Source: Collybiopsis luxurians FD-317 M1
Lineage: Eukaryota; Basidiomycota; Agaricomycetes; Agaricales; Omphalotaceae
Length of the DNA: 64,000 nt
Direction: 5' to 3'
Assembly: GCA_000827265.1 (NCBI GenBank)
Contig: KN834763.1
Location: 558,001-622,000 of the forward strand
The position numbers were made by a program, and so were the translations under genes. A model generated the notes under the pieces. It was given only the letters and a program-made list of their open reading frames with translations, searched no databases and was not told where the DNA came from. Below, one piece after another: positions 22,901 to 34,087 of this stretch; the stretch's first letter is position 1; the number at the start of each line of letters is the position of its first letter.

Positions 22901-24278
22901 GAAGGAGGAAGGGTGGAGGGAATTTCTCCTCCAGCAAGCTTCTTCTGGATAAGATGCATAGCGACAGCAAACCCCTCGCGAGTGAGACGACCGTCGTTGT
23001 TGAGGTCAGCAAGATCCCTGGGAGCAACATGAGTAATTTTCGTATCGCAGAGTGTCAAGACTCACCAAACTTGAGCGAGTACTTCGCCAGGCAATTTCGA
23101 CTCTAGCATGAAAGGTACGGCGATTTCTCCTTCGATGTATCCCTGCTTAGTGGTATCCAGTGTATCAAAGTATCCGTCCGATGCGGCCTTGTCGGCAGCC
23201 GTTACATCCCAGTGGGGTGCGGTATTGAACGCGCTGCTACCAATGGAAGATGGAGTGGTAACCTTGCGTGCAGGAAGAGTTGGTGCAATTGAGATACTCT
23301 TCTGGGCAACCGTCCCTGTGCCCTGAGGCTGAAGCATCTGGCCTGTGTATTGAGGTTGGACGTAACCTCTATTCTGGGGGAATGATGTCTGAGTTGCACT
23401 TGGACTGAATGAACCACTGGTGCCAGTAGCATGGGTCCGAACGCTTGCTGTAGCAGCGCCCGAAGCTTGCTGATACAGACCTGGAGGCAGCGAAGTAGGA
23501 AGGACCGGAATTTGGTTGGACATGACTCCTTGAATAAGATACATCCCGATGGCAAAATCGGTAGAATCCAGAGCGCCCCGGTCTTGGGTGTCGGCAAGGT
23601 TCCTAAAAATTTAAAGGTCAATTTAGGCAGGAAAATAGTGATTTACTACCGAACCATATCTGAAGTAGCTTGTCGTTTGATAGTCGGGACCTGAGGAAGA
23701 TATCCCGAGCTTGTTCGCCTATGCGCCCATTATTAGCTTTATAGTATTTCGAGCAAAGGAAAGGACCCCTGACCACTCAAAAGACCATCTTTGGGACCCG
23801 ACTTTGAAAACATGCCTAGAAACTTGGTTCTATCTTGTGGGGTGAATGGCGGTAGACCGGGAATTGGAGGAGGAGATCTAGGTATTGACATTCCGGTATT
23901 TTGTGTAGATACGGAAGAGATTCCGTCAATGACAGCAAGTGGACCGGCTGGAATGTGTCGAGTCAATGTAAAGTGGATGATACTTCCAGACTGGAACTTA
24001 CGTTTGTTAATCAATTCTGGGTTAATCTTGTCTCCTTTCTGAGCCCAGCCAATAAGTCTCAAGGCAATGGCGATGCCTTTCCTGGACAACCAGCCATTAT
24101 TTTCCTCGTCAGCAATGCTCCAAATCTCGCCGAGTACTGTGGGCTGTAATTTGGCGCCTCCGAATACACGAACAGCGACATCGCCGGTGATAATACCGAG
24201 TTTCTGGGTGTCGTTCTGGGTGAATATTTGATTAACGAGCGAAAGTTCAGCCTGGGTCGGCGAAAAACTTGAGGGCAT
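19952..24278 (-). CDS. EDE1: Endocytic scaffold with EH domains and UBA (Ede1/Eps15 homologue)
   Basis: Early-arriving scaffold of clathrin-mediated endocytosis that binds NPF-motif adaptors and ubiquitinated cargo at the plasma membrane. The protein, roughly 1,300 residues, shows three EH domains: the N-terminal one (AELSLVNQIFTQNDTQKLG, IWSIADEENNGWL), a second (FLGMFSKSGPKDGLLSG then IWNLADTQDRGAL) and a third (SDGYFDTLDTTKQGYIEG then DLADLNNDGRLTREGF). After a Pro/Gln-rich linker comes a long coiled coil (about 21900-22500), then a 1.6-kb Ser/Thr/Pro-rich acidic region. A basic FGKKKKQ and a C-terminal UBA domain (EAVKQLTAMGFSRSQAVAA) end at 19952. Start 24278 gives an EH domain right at the N-terminus, as in yeast Ede1. 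Divergent from UBE2C, 156 bases apart. Confidence 0.93.
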
Positions 24279-24434
24279 ATTGATGGGACAAGCGAAGCAC
24301 CGTCTGAAGGAGAATTCCGAGATGGCTTGGTCACGTGTCTTTTTAGTGTTGAAAAGCACGCCGCGACTCTTTCCTTCTCTCATTACATTTTGTACCATCC
24401 CTTTGTATCACTATTCATCCTTTATATATTCTTC

Positions 24435-25346
24435 ATGGAGCAAGTAACCTCTTCTCTCGCACCTCCTCGTCAACCTGCCACCAATAAATCCGGTACTACC
24501 GCCTCCTCGCAGTCTGGCGCAGGGAGCGTTGCTAAACGGTGAACACCGCTCCAATTCCAGACTTTCCTTGAATCTCACAGTCTTTCTAGTCTCGGTAATG
24601 AGCTTATGACTTTAATGGCAAGTTTCTCCACTATCTAGCGAAAATTGGGCTCAATAATACTCTGCAGATGTCTTCCACCCCTGGTATTGTCAGTAGTCAG
24701 TTGTTCCGCCAAATGTTTTTCTCTGACAGAATCGTTTCTTAGTCCGCGTTTCCTAAAAGCGACTCCAATCTATTTGATTGGGTAGGGACAATCGAAGGTG
24801 CATCCGGAACAGTACGCATCCCTTACCGTGCTGCCATGTTCAATCAAATTTATTCGCCCATGTCAGGTCTACTCTGGACTAAGTTTCAAGATATCTATTC
24901 ACTTTCCTCCCAACTATCCCTATGTTGCACCATCCATAAAGTTTGAGACGCCATGTTTTCATCCCAATGTCGATATATCTACCGGGGCAATCTGTCTCGA
25001 TATTTTACAGGTTTGTGGCGGCTATTTTTTTTTGTATGGTAGTCTTACCGGCTTCCCAGGATAAATGGTCGGCTGTATACAGCGTGCAGACAATTCTGAT
25101 CTCTCTTCAGTCTTTACTTGGTGGTACGTCGAACCTCTAGGCGACGCTATGTATCTCACACTCTTATCAGAGCCGAATAATGCATCGCCGCTCAACTCTG
25201 ATGCCGCCGCTATATGGAACAATCAAGAAGGCTGGTTCTTCTCCGACATCAGTTTCGAACAGCATCTGACAGTGATTTTCCCAACAGCATTCAAAATCCA
25301 GCTTATGCGGAATTACCGACCACTCAAGGATGAGTCGTCGGCATAA
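24435..25346 (+). CDS. UBE2C: Ubiquitin-conjugating enzyme E2 C (APC/C E2)
   Basis: E2 that works with the anaphase-promoting complex to ubiquitinate cyclin and securin in mitosis. Seven exons (24435-24538, 24590-24617, 24668-24688, 24743-24811, 24867-25010, 25060-25120, 25171-25346) give 200 residues. The Pro-rich N-terminal tail and [12 protein letters not shown], then MSSTPGISAFP and [14 protein letters not shown], are typical of UBE2C. The catalytic Cys lies in [13 protein letters not shown], followed by [22 protein letters not shown]. The intron 24618-24667 has a GC donor (ATG/GCAAGT). Exons 2 and 3 are only 28 and 21 bases. Near the C-terminus a 57-base in-frame segment (25231-25287) adds 19 residues not expected in the family; without it the protein would be 181 residues, close to the human 179. 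Confidence 0.94.
24618..24667 (+). other. GC-AG intron in UBE2C
   Basis: 50-base intron with donor GCAAGT after an ATG codon, joining ELMTLM directly to MSSTPGI, exactly as the family reads. GCAAGT is the classical sequence of GC-type donors. Confidence 0.85.
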
Positions 25347-25764
25347 GATTCATAGATGGTATTGTGCATTCTGTATAGCCATACTTGTAATAGTCTACCA
25401 GAGTCTACCTCAGTAATACAGGTTGCTATTTACATAAAAACCGAATGGTATGTACTAAAAATGGATGTGGCTTTGTTAACTTGACGTTTGACAACGAACA
25501 AACAATTCTTGTCGTGGTGGGTGAATGATAATAATATAGACCTTACTTCTCTCCACTGCGGTTCTGGTAACCTTTGCGCGTCGATTGCACGCAATCTTCC
25601 ACGTTTACCAGCAACCTTGTACTTTCGATTTCTGGTGGGTGATTTCTGCGAGTTGTCTCGCGTAAGATTGATTCACACAATGCACCAGATTCCGAGGTGA
25701 CCTGCGAGCAGACATTGCCTTTGGACCTTTTTTTTTTCCAACCTGCCATTCCTTTTTTTTGAAC
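25347..25764. other. Intergenic region after UBE2C
   Basis: 418 bases. Nothing is seen beyond thymidine runs near 25728-25758 that probably belong to the promoter of the next gene. Confidence 0.5.
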
Positions 25765-26168
25765 ATGCCTCGCCGCGGTCCACCCAGTCCATTGCGTCTA
25801 GCGCAAGGCCCAACTCCGGCTCGAAGGTATGACTGGCGAAATGTAGGGTGACTTTCGATGTTTCATGTTGTTCCCCTAGTGTCCCGAAGCATACGATGCC
25901 ATCAGTACCCAGACCAGTGTTTACTCCGCCTATGATTGTTAGCCGTGGGGCGAATGCACGGCCGCGAGTTTCTACATTGCAAGTCGATGTTGTGATGGAA
26001 GAGATCAAAAGCTGTTATGGGCCGGTCGGAGACCAGAGTCAAGGAAGTATACTCGAGACAGCGAGGGAGCTGAGAATAAGAGGCCCTTGGGATCATTCAG
26101 GGAGCATTTCAGCGCAACTTGAGAGAGGACGAGTACTGGCACCGTTAAAGGCAGCGGTAGTAGTGTAG
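25765..26168 (+). CDS. Small protein of unknown function (two exons)
   Basis: Not recognised. Two exons (25765-25826 and 25880-26168) joined by a 53-base GT-AG intron (GTATGA..CCTAG) give 116 residues. The N-terminus is basic and Pro/Arg-rich (MPRRGPPSPLRLAQGPTPAR). The middle is rich in Pro, Val and Arg, and the C-terminal half could form helices (VDVVMEEIKSCYG, ETARELRIRG). No signal peptide or membrane segment. A T-rich tract precedes the start, as in many promoters of this window. On the opposite strand a 111-codon frame overlaps the same bases, so the coding strand rests on the intron and the start context. It may be a lineage-specific gene. Confidence 0.4.
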
Positions 26169-26273
26169 TAGTGAATGTAAATTATCTAAGCAGAAAAGAG
26201 AGATTGATCAGAAAATAGTGCTTTTTTTTCTTCTTCTTCCTACTTGACGAGTTATACCTCTGTAAAGACAATA

Positions 26274-28086
26274 ATGACCAATTCACCTCCAGACATCTCT
26301 TCTCTGTCTCTTTCTTCTCAGCAACGGCTTAACGACTCTTACGATTACGAGGGCTCTCCTGCCAACCGTCCTCAATATCACTTTGCTACTTCTGCCGGAA
26401 TACCCATCTCTCAGTACAATCCCCTTTCCACAGGCCAGTCTCCTCTCAAGAACAAGCCCGTTAGAAGCGGTCTTCCTGCTGTCCGTCTTTTTTTTTCCCT
26501 TTTTTTTTGGTCCTTTTTGACACCCCATTTTTAACCCTCCCCCCTCTACTTTCCATTTTCTTCCAGCAATGGCTCGATAACTCTTCAGACAGTCGCTCCA
26601 TGTCTCCTCAAAATAACTCAGACTTTTCTTCCGCTGGCGGTTCCCCTCCAATGGGCCATCTCAGCCCCCCTCCACCTATAGCTCCCACTACGCCCAGTCA
26701 GAACCCTGAGGACGAAATAATTCCTACCGCCATCGTTATCAAAAATATACCATTCAATGTCAAGCGTGAAACTTTGCTTGATATAATTGTTAGTCATTTC
26801 CGTCTTTACTCTCTTTTTTTCGCTCATTCAACCTTCGTCCAGGCTTCTTTGTCTATTCCTACTCCTTACGCTTTCAACTACCATCTCGACCAGCAGGGCG
26901 CATTCCGTGGCCTTGCCTTTGCCAACTTTCGTCAAGCAGTTGACGCAGATGCCGTCGTCGCTGCTTTGAACGGTTTTGATGTACAGGGCCGCAAGTTACG
27001 CGTAGAGTACAAGAAGGTTTTACAAGCCAGCGAGAAGGAACGCATCGAGAGGGAAAAGGCTCTCCGTCGCATGCGTTCTATGCAGCTAGAGAAGGAACAA
27101 ATCGGCACCAGCGTCGTTTCTCCTGCCTATGAGGATTATGGCAGCCCTGCCGCTTTTACCCCCCAACGTTCCTTCTCCTCCGGCTCTTACCACCAGCAGC
27201 CGCAATATTCTCCTCCACATGTCTCCACCATGCCCTCTCCGTACGGTTTAGCTTCTGCTCCTGCTGGCTCCCAGTTCCCCCCAGCTCCCTCTTCCGACAA
27301 GGGCTCGGCCAACGAACTGGATCTGAACGACCCTTCCACCCTGGAAATTTACTCTCGCATCTTGTTATTCAAGGATGACCGCATGCGTGATGAACTTGCG
27401 TTCTCCAGAATGTTGACACCCAAGCAGCGCCGCGTCGTTCACCTGATCGCCCAGAAACTTGGTGTCTACCACTACTCCGTGGGTGAAGGTGACGAGAGAT
27501 ACGCCGTTGTTACTCGTATCGATCCTAACAGGGTACGTACTCTCGATCTTTCTTGATCTTTCTATCCGCCGACCTGTGTGATTCTTTTTAGCAGCAACAA
27601 GCCCAACGCGCTCCAACGCTTTCTCGGGCCCCTTCCGCTTATTTGACTCCAACGGGGTCCACCGTTCCTGTCGCTGCCGCTCAATCGTTGCGTGTTAAAA
27701 AGTCGATGCCAGACTTGAAAACGCTCCATTCTCAGGCTCCGCGCCTCACCACTCGCGCTTCCAACGGCAATATTCGTGAAGGTTATGCAACCATTGCATC
27801 CCCATCTCGTAGAGCGAGCGCTTTCGGATCCCTCTTTGCCAATGGAGGCGCATTCAGTAGCGGCGCGGGTGTTCCTCCTGTGCCAAATCTTCCGTCTGGC
27901 TTGCAGTCAGCAGCAAGTATGAATCCATCGAACAGCAACGGCCATGAGAGTCCCGGCGGCGTCGTTAGGCAGCCCCGTGGACCCGGTGCAGGTGGATTCT
28001 CCAGGAGGGATAGCAGGGTAGGGGTCAGCGAGGGTCAACCTAGAGGTGTGCTTGACCCTACAACGTACGAACCACTCGAGATCTAA
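26274..28086 (+). CDS. RRM and R3H domain RNA-binding protein (Pin4/Cip1-Cip2 type)
   Basis: Probably a cytoplasmic mRNA-binding regulator of stress or cell-cycle transcripts. About 535 residues in about four exons. After a Ser/Pro-rich N-terminus lies an RRM (AIVIKNIPFNVKRETLLDII, then RGLAFANFRQAVDADAVVA and GRKLRVEYKK). A charged helix rich in Lys, Glu and Arg follows, then a Tyr/Ser/Pro-rich linker. An R3H domain comes next, with the Arg-x3-His signature in KQRRVVHLIAQKLGVYHYS. The C-terminus is low-complexity (Gly, Ser, Pro). The RRM followed by a conserved ERIEREKALRRMR helix and an R3H domain is the layout of yeast Pin4 and fission-yeast Cip proteins, checkpoint- and stress-linked. First intron 26481-26566 uses a GTCCGT donor. 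Specific orthology is inferred. Confidence 0.88.
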
Positions 28087-28631
28087 CGTTCTCCGCGGTT
28101 TCAGTCCGTTCAGATAGTTTACAGGGCGATGATGGACGAGGTTTCTAATCCTGTACACATGACTGTTGTGGTCTTTCTTTCTCGCTCTGTCTGTCTGGCA
28201 ACACTGTTTTCTCTCTCTCCCTCTCCACTGTTTTCCTCTTGTATAATTGCATTGGTCAGCATTCGACCATGATCGTGCCAGCCACACTCTTTTCACACCT
28301 TCCATCTTGATCGGCTCAATTCCCTTGACTCATCGAATCACATACAAAAATATCAGCTCTTCATTCCCAATATTGATAGTTTTCTTTTACAATCGGGCGG
28401 AATTTCTCTATAGGCATTTGCTTTGTTCAATCTCGATTTTCCTCATATCGTACACACTCCGCTTCATTCAGTAAATCTATATGTTTTGCTCATTATCAGC
28501 AGGTCCACTTGAATGTTTCCCCCTCTTCCTTTTTCCTGTATTATCCTTGTGCAGTAAGTATGGTACAGTAATATGTAAAATGCAAGGATTTTAGATGGTT
28601 GTGTTACAAGAAACTCAAAAGTATACTACTG
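28087..28631. other. Intergenic region between two convergent genes
   Basis: 545 bases between the stops of the RRM-R3H gene and the PINIT-like gene. CT-rich around 28170-28240. No coding signal seen. Confidence 0.5.
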
Positions 28632-31334
28632 CTACATTTCCTGGAGAAACCTACTCGGAGGTATGTTTATTGGGCCTGAGACTGACCGCTTCCACTCTTC
28701 CCACTCTGTCTCATCCTGCAGCATCTTGTTCAGTTTCTGAACTTGAGCTAGCGTCGGGGTGTGGATGTGGAGACAGAAAACATAGCCCGAAAGGTCACCG
28801 TTCTGACAAATTTGAATTTTATTGTTGCCTGGCTTGATATATGGGCCAAGGTCCACGAAGCCGTCGGAAGTACACTATCAGTGTAAATCAGGGATAAATC
28901 GATTCTCAAATCATGGCAAACTTACGACCGGGGGCGGGCCCAACATGATCGTCTTGTTTGTCCCATCTCGTTTCGTAACAGTCAGATATAGCTGCTGATG
29001 TCGCGGCCACTGAGATCTCAAGAGGTTGTAGTCTTCACCGTTCTTTTCAAGCTCTGACCGCACGTAACACGCGAAGGAAAAACATAGAGTATTTCTTCGA
29101 TCCTTGTGTCTGGAAGGGGCATAAGAGTCTTTGGAAGAATAAATCATCACAATAGCACGTACATCGGCTTCGTCATCCTGCAATTCCAACTCTCAGTTGA
29201 TTTGTATTGTTCTTCATTCACCATGAAATTTACGTCAACTTCCTTGCTCCCTTTGAGACCGTCGAGCCTCCGAGTAGTCACAGTGGTATCGAAACCGGCT
29301 AGGAGAAAATAATCTAATCTCGATAAGTAATCGCGGGATAAAAGACACGAACCACTGTTAGGAAGAGAAACCCTGCGGGGTCGTGTTTTCTCCTCAGGAG
29401 GTGAAACCGATGCCGACTGGCCTCGGACAAGAGGCGCAGAGGCAGCTGAAGGCGCGCTCTCAGCGGAAAGTGGCATAGGTAACATGGAGTCCTGATTAAA
29501 ATATCAGGACACTGGAAAAGATGATGCACATAAAGGCTTACCATCGAAGGGATTTGCTGAACAACGTCTACATCCATTGCATCATCAGTGGTCTTGTCAG
29601 CTGTCTCACCTCCGACAAGCGGATCAGAGTCGACCTCCATAGCATCCTTGATCTTCTCCGTCGGCTTGAGAGATGTCATTTCAACCGATTCCTGGACGTC
29701 GTGTGACGGCATCTGGCGCCTTTCCGCTGGTTGATGCTCAACGGCCACTGAGTTCGATGGAGCAGTCAGATGAGCGAGTGATAGGGAGGGAGGGGGTGAA
29801 GTGAAAGCTTGATCAAGAAAGTTCGTAGCAGGGGAGTGGGAACCCGGAGCTCTATCAAGAACTGGAGAGGAAGAAGGACGGAGTTGTATTTTCGTAGCTC
29901 TCTCCAGTACAGGCGATTGAGATTTCAGGGGTCCATCGAGGAAATTCGGAGCGGAAGAAACTGAGCGTGCTCGTTCAGGGCCTATGCTAGAGTGCCCTTC
30001 TACCTGTCTGAAAGACCCAGAGGTAGGAACGACGGGGGTTGCTTCCGGAACAGCAGGACACGTGGAATCACCTGATGAGCTTTGTACCGGTTGCGCATCA
30101 ACTGAAAGTTCCAATGGAGGTGTCGTGGAAGGATGAGGCTGAGTATTTTGGGGTGATGGGGCACTTTGGTCATCAAAGTTCGCCAAAGTTGCCGTCGGAG
30201 TAGCAGAACTGGCAGTTTCACTCGGTAGACTCTGCCCTTGGTGGATATCAATCATGGAGGGGACCAAAGGCGCGGAGGATCTAGTTGACTGGACTTCTGT
30301 GAGAGACGCAGCATTTGGATCGTCTAAATTTTGTAGCTCTGCTAATAATGCTTTCTTTTTCTTCCGAGATTTTGAATGCGGTAAAATTGTGGCTGCAGAA
30401 ACCGGAGTGAGGGCGACTGGGGAAGGATTTGGAGTAGCTGTCGCAGGAAGTGAAAAGGACGGGAGTTGAGAAGAAGGGATAGAGGGTGCTGATATAGGCT
30501 GCATAGATGATGTCGAGTCCGGTTCTTCTTTAGTGGACGCAGATACAGGATGGCTCTGCAGGGGAGCAGCTAAGGGCGCTGCAACCGCTGTAACAAAGGA
30601 AGAGGAAGGAAGAAGAGATGTCTAAGGTACAACATGAGCCCAAGAAATTTATATAAAAGGCTCATTACCATCGGTTCCGGTTCTGCATCTACATCGATTA
30701 TGTCTTGGAGTGGCGGCGGCGGCGTTACGGTTATAAAGAGTAATTGCAGTCGAGCTAACTCGATTTAAGAATTCCAGGAGAGGACACGCAAAAGAAACTC
30801 ACCACGCAATGAAGGCTGCGGGTCACTTCGGGGAAACTTGTCCCTAAACAGATAAACTGTTTCGACTAGATCTTTGTAGGAGCGCGAAAAATCATTGTCC
30901 GTGTGGTTGTGAATGTTGAAGGGTGCCATCGTAGAAACACCCAGTATCCTTTTCAAGGTGGTTCGGGCATGCTACAAGATGGCAGAATTAAGTTAACGTT
31001 AACATATTGAGCCTGGAATGGCCGACCTCTAAGAGCTCTATGATCTTGAAAGCTTTATAAGTAATTAGACCTGATTGTACCATCAGAATTTATACTTACA
31101 GTTGGTTTGACATCGTCATAATATGCCCTTTGGTCAGTAGCCCAAACTCGAAGTCTGTTCGCAAATTCAATAAATGTGTCTGAGCTTGAGAGTTTGAAGC
31201 GAAAGTGGGCGAGTAATTTAGCATTTTTTTTCTTGGGATCTGAGTTGCACGCGTGAGTCGTCTGAGCCTCGGAATTCGTCTCGCGTCTTACCTACAGGCA
31301 TAGACATCTGGAGATGGTCAAGAGTGGCGTTCAT
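28632..31334 (-). CDS. Uncharacterised protein with PINIT-like C-terminal domain
   Basis: About 740 residues in roughly ten exons; frame can be followed from start to stop. The first 170 residues are folded and unfamiliar (LLAHFRFKLSSSDTFIEFA, VWATDQRAYYDDVKPT, then DFSRSYKDLVETVYLF). The middle is a long Ser/Pro/Thr-rich linker with a basic patch KSRKKKK. The last 200 residues are again ordered: VRAIVMIYSSKDSYAP, QLYLTVTKRDGTNKTI, and FVDLGPYIKPGNNKIQI followed by YVFCLHIHTPT. The last part resembles the PINIT domain of Siz/PIAS and Zmiz proteins, where a phrase meaning 'set to the module, place after a hydrophobic pair' is not used; the shared features are a D-L/I-x-x-x-(I/L)-x-P-G-x-N-x-I-Q-I core and a following hydrophobic strand. 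No SP-RING zinc finger follows. Start lies on the CATG shared with the Dbp4 region. Confidence 0.6.
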
Positions 31335-31383
31335 GGGAGGCGCTCAATATTTCTCCGGCGCTTATGGTTTTCAGATTAACTCT

Positions 31384-34087
31384 ATGTCTTCCCAACCTGT
31401 TCCAGGTCCTTCGCGGCGCAAAAAAATCACAAAGACCGGCCATCCACGTATCAGATCTAGAAACATTAAAAAGAATACCGAAAATGACCGCGTTGAGGCT
31501 CTTGAACGACAAGCAATGGAATTCGCAAGTATTTTTTTGATTCGGTCCTGAGCTGATAATTGATGCAAAGTAGGAATCTCCAACAAGTCTCAAAGCTTTT
31601 GCAGATCTTCCTATATCCGAAAACACGAAAAGGGGGTTGAAGAAAGCGTTCTTTGTAGACATGACCGACATCCAGGCCCAGAGTCTGCCTGTTTCGCTCA
31701 AGGGAAAGGATGTCCTTGGCGCAGCACGCACTGGAAGTGGAAAAACTCTCGCATTTCTCATTCCTGTCCTTGAGATGTTGTATCGACAGAAATGGGGTCC
31801 TATGGACGGTCTCGGTGCTTTGATCATTTCGCCTACTCGAGAGTTGGTCAGTCTACTTTTCCTCTGATAATCGCCAGCACTGATATCGGTTCGCCAGGCC
31901 GTTCAAATTTTCCAAGTTCTTCGTTCCATTGGTGGATATCACTCCTTTTCAGCTGGATTGGTAATTGGCGGGAAGAATTTGAAGGATGAAAGGGAACGAC
32001 TATCGAGAATGAACATTTTAGTAGCAACCCCTGGACGCCTTTTACAACACATGGACCAAACTTTTGGGTTTGAGTCAGACAATCTTAAAATGCTGGGTAC
32101 GTGCGTAGACTACATGAAGTCATCAAGGTTGCTAACTGAATATACTTGACTTTAGTCCTCGACGAAGCAGACCGGATTCTTGATATGGGATTTTCCAAAA
32201 CTTTATCTGCGCTTCTCTCGCATCTCCCAAAATCTCGACAAACGCTGCTGTTTTCTGCAACTCAGACGCGTTCTGTAAACGATCTTGCTCGACTAAGTCT
32301 TCATGATGCAGTCCCAATCGGAGTCAACGCCGCTGATGACCCCTCCTTTTCGATAGCTCAGAATCTCGAACAACACTATCTCATCTGCACCCTCGATCAA
32401 AAACTTTCCGTGCTGTGGAGCTTTATAAAATCGCATCTTCAATCCAAAGTTATCGTCTTTGCGTCCAGTTGTAAACAAGTCCGTTTCATATTCGAAACGT
32501 TTTGCAAGATGCATCCTGGCATGCCACTTATTCATTTGCATGGAAAACAGAAGCAAACTGCGCGGCTGAGCATGTACGACAAATTTACACAGTCGAAGCA
32601 TGCAGTACTTTTTGCGACGGACATTGCTGCTAGAGGATTAGATTTTCCGTCTGTGGATTGGGTCTTACAGCTTGATGCTCCGGAAGATGCAGAAACTTAT
32701 GTACATCGGGTGGGACGTACCGCAAGATACGAGAGTAAGGGCAAGGGACTACTATTCCTGATGCCCAGTGAGGAGGAGGGTATGCTTTCTGCACTGAAAG
32801 CGAAGGGTATTGAGGTGCAAAAAATCAAGGTCCGACCGAATAAACAGCACGATATCCAGAATCAACTTCAGAAATTAGCATTCCAAGATCCTGAAATTAA
32901 ATATTTGGGCCAAAGGGTGAGTGCATTGCTATATCGAGTCATCTAACAAGCTAGTAATCAATGTTCCAGGCTTTTGTGTCGTATCTACGCTCAGTGCACT
33001 TGCATAAAAATAAGTCAATATTCAAAGTTACTGAGCTTCCTCTCAGCGAGTTCGCAGAATCCTTAGGGCTACCTGGAGCTCCAAAGGTCAAATTCTTGAA
33101 TAGGGAGATGAAGCAAAAAAAGAATACGGATCGTCGTGCAGATTTTGCGAAACGAGAGGCTCTAGAAGCGCAAGAACGAAGCGATGAGGACGAGGAAGAA
33201 GAGTCTGGTGACATACATACCTCCAGTGACGAAGAACGCGACAGCGACGACGATGCAGGTGCCCAAGCAGCTCCTATCATATCAACAAAGGTTTGGTTAT
33301 CACACGACTTTGTAGTCCGCCAGGCTAATTAGACCATCTATAGAATGGCGGTGTTCGAACCAAATACGATAGGATGTTTGAACGCAAAAATCAGGATGTG
33401 CTCTCTCATCACTACTCGAAGCTCATCGAACAAGATGTCGCTTCAGACGAAGATGACTTTATCACCTTGAAACGTGCCAACCATGAAATTGCTGATGTAC
33501 CACTCAAGGACGTGAATGTGGACAACTTATCTAAACGTAAACAGAAGCTCAGCAAAGCTAAACGTACGATTCTGTTGAATGCACCTTCGACGAAGAAAAT
33601 AGTGTTTGACGACAGTGGTGAGGGACATGAGGCCAACCCTGTAGCTGATGCGGAGGCCTGGGTAAAGGAGAATGGAGGCATGGTAGGTGTAGTGGAAGAA
33701 GGAAACAAATACGCGGAAACGGAACGGGGAAAGATGAGGATTGCCGATGTATTGGACAAGCAGGAGGCCAAAGATAAGAAAAAGGAAAAGAAGAGAAAAA
33801 GGAAAGAGCGAGAAAGATTGGCGGTACGATTCAACTCCTTGTGCCTTATGTGTTCTATGAACTCATTCATATGTCTGCAGATGGAAGGTGGAAATGAAGC
33901 GGGCGCATACAGTGCACCGTTGTCTGACGAAGACGATGCATATATGTCTCCAGAATTTGATCTACCTTCTGAGTCGGAATCAGAGTTGCCTCCCGCTAAG
34001 CGCAGCAGAATGACAAATGCGAGATTAGGCCACACTCTGGAGGATGAAGAAAACCTGGCTCTGGCGTTACTGCGTGGTTCACGGTAG
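31384..34087 (+). CDS. DBP4: DEAD-box RNA helicase Dbp4 (DDX10 family)
   Basis: Nucleolar ATP-dependent RNA helicase for 40S ribosome biogenesis (U14 snoRNA release in yeast). Exons 31384-31524, 31574-31846, 31898-32096, 32156-32916, 32970-33290, 33344-33823 and 33881-34087 give 793 residues. All helicase motifs are present: Q motif region (DIQAQSLP), motif [22 protein letters not shown]-type VLDEADR, SAT, and the C-terminal domain with [13 protein letters not shown] and HRVGRTAR. The C-terminus has the acidic/basic coiled segments typical of Dbp4 and a nuclear-like [14 protein letters not shown]. The first intron, 31525-31573, has a GC donor (GCAAGT). An in-frame ATG at 31333 exists upstream, but 31384 leaves room for a leader. 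Convergent with the phosphodiesterase gene. Confidence 0.95.
31525..31573 (+). other. GC-AG intron in DBP4
   Basis: 49-base intron with donor TTC/GCAAGT. Using the GT inside it (GTATTT) shifts the frame; removing the GC-AG unit joins ..QAMEF to [13 protein letters not shown] in frame. Confidence 0.85.
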
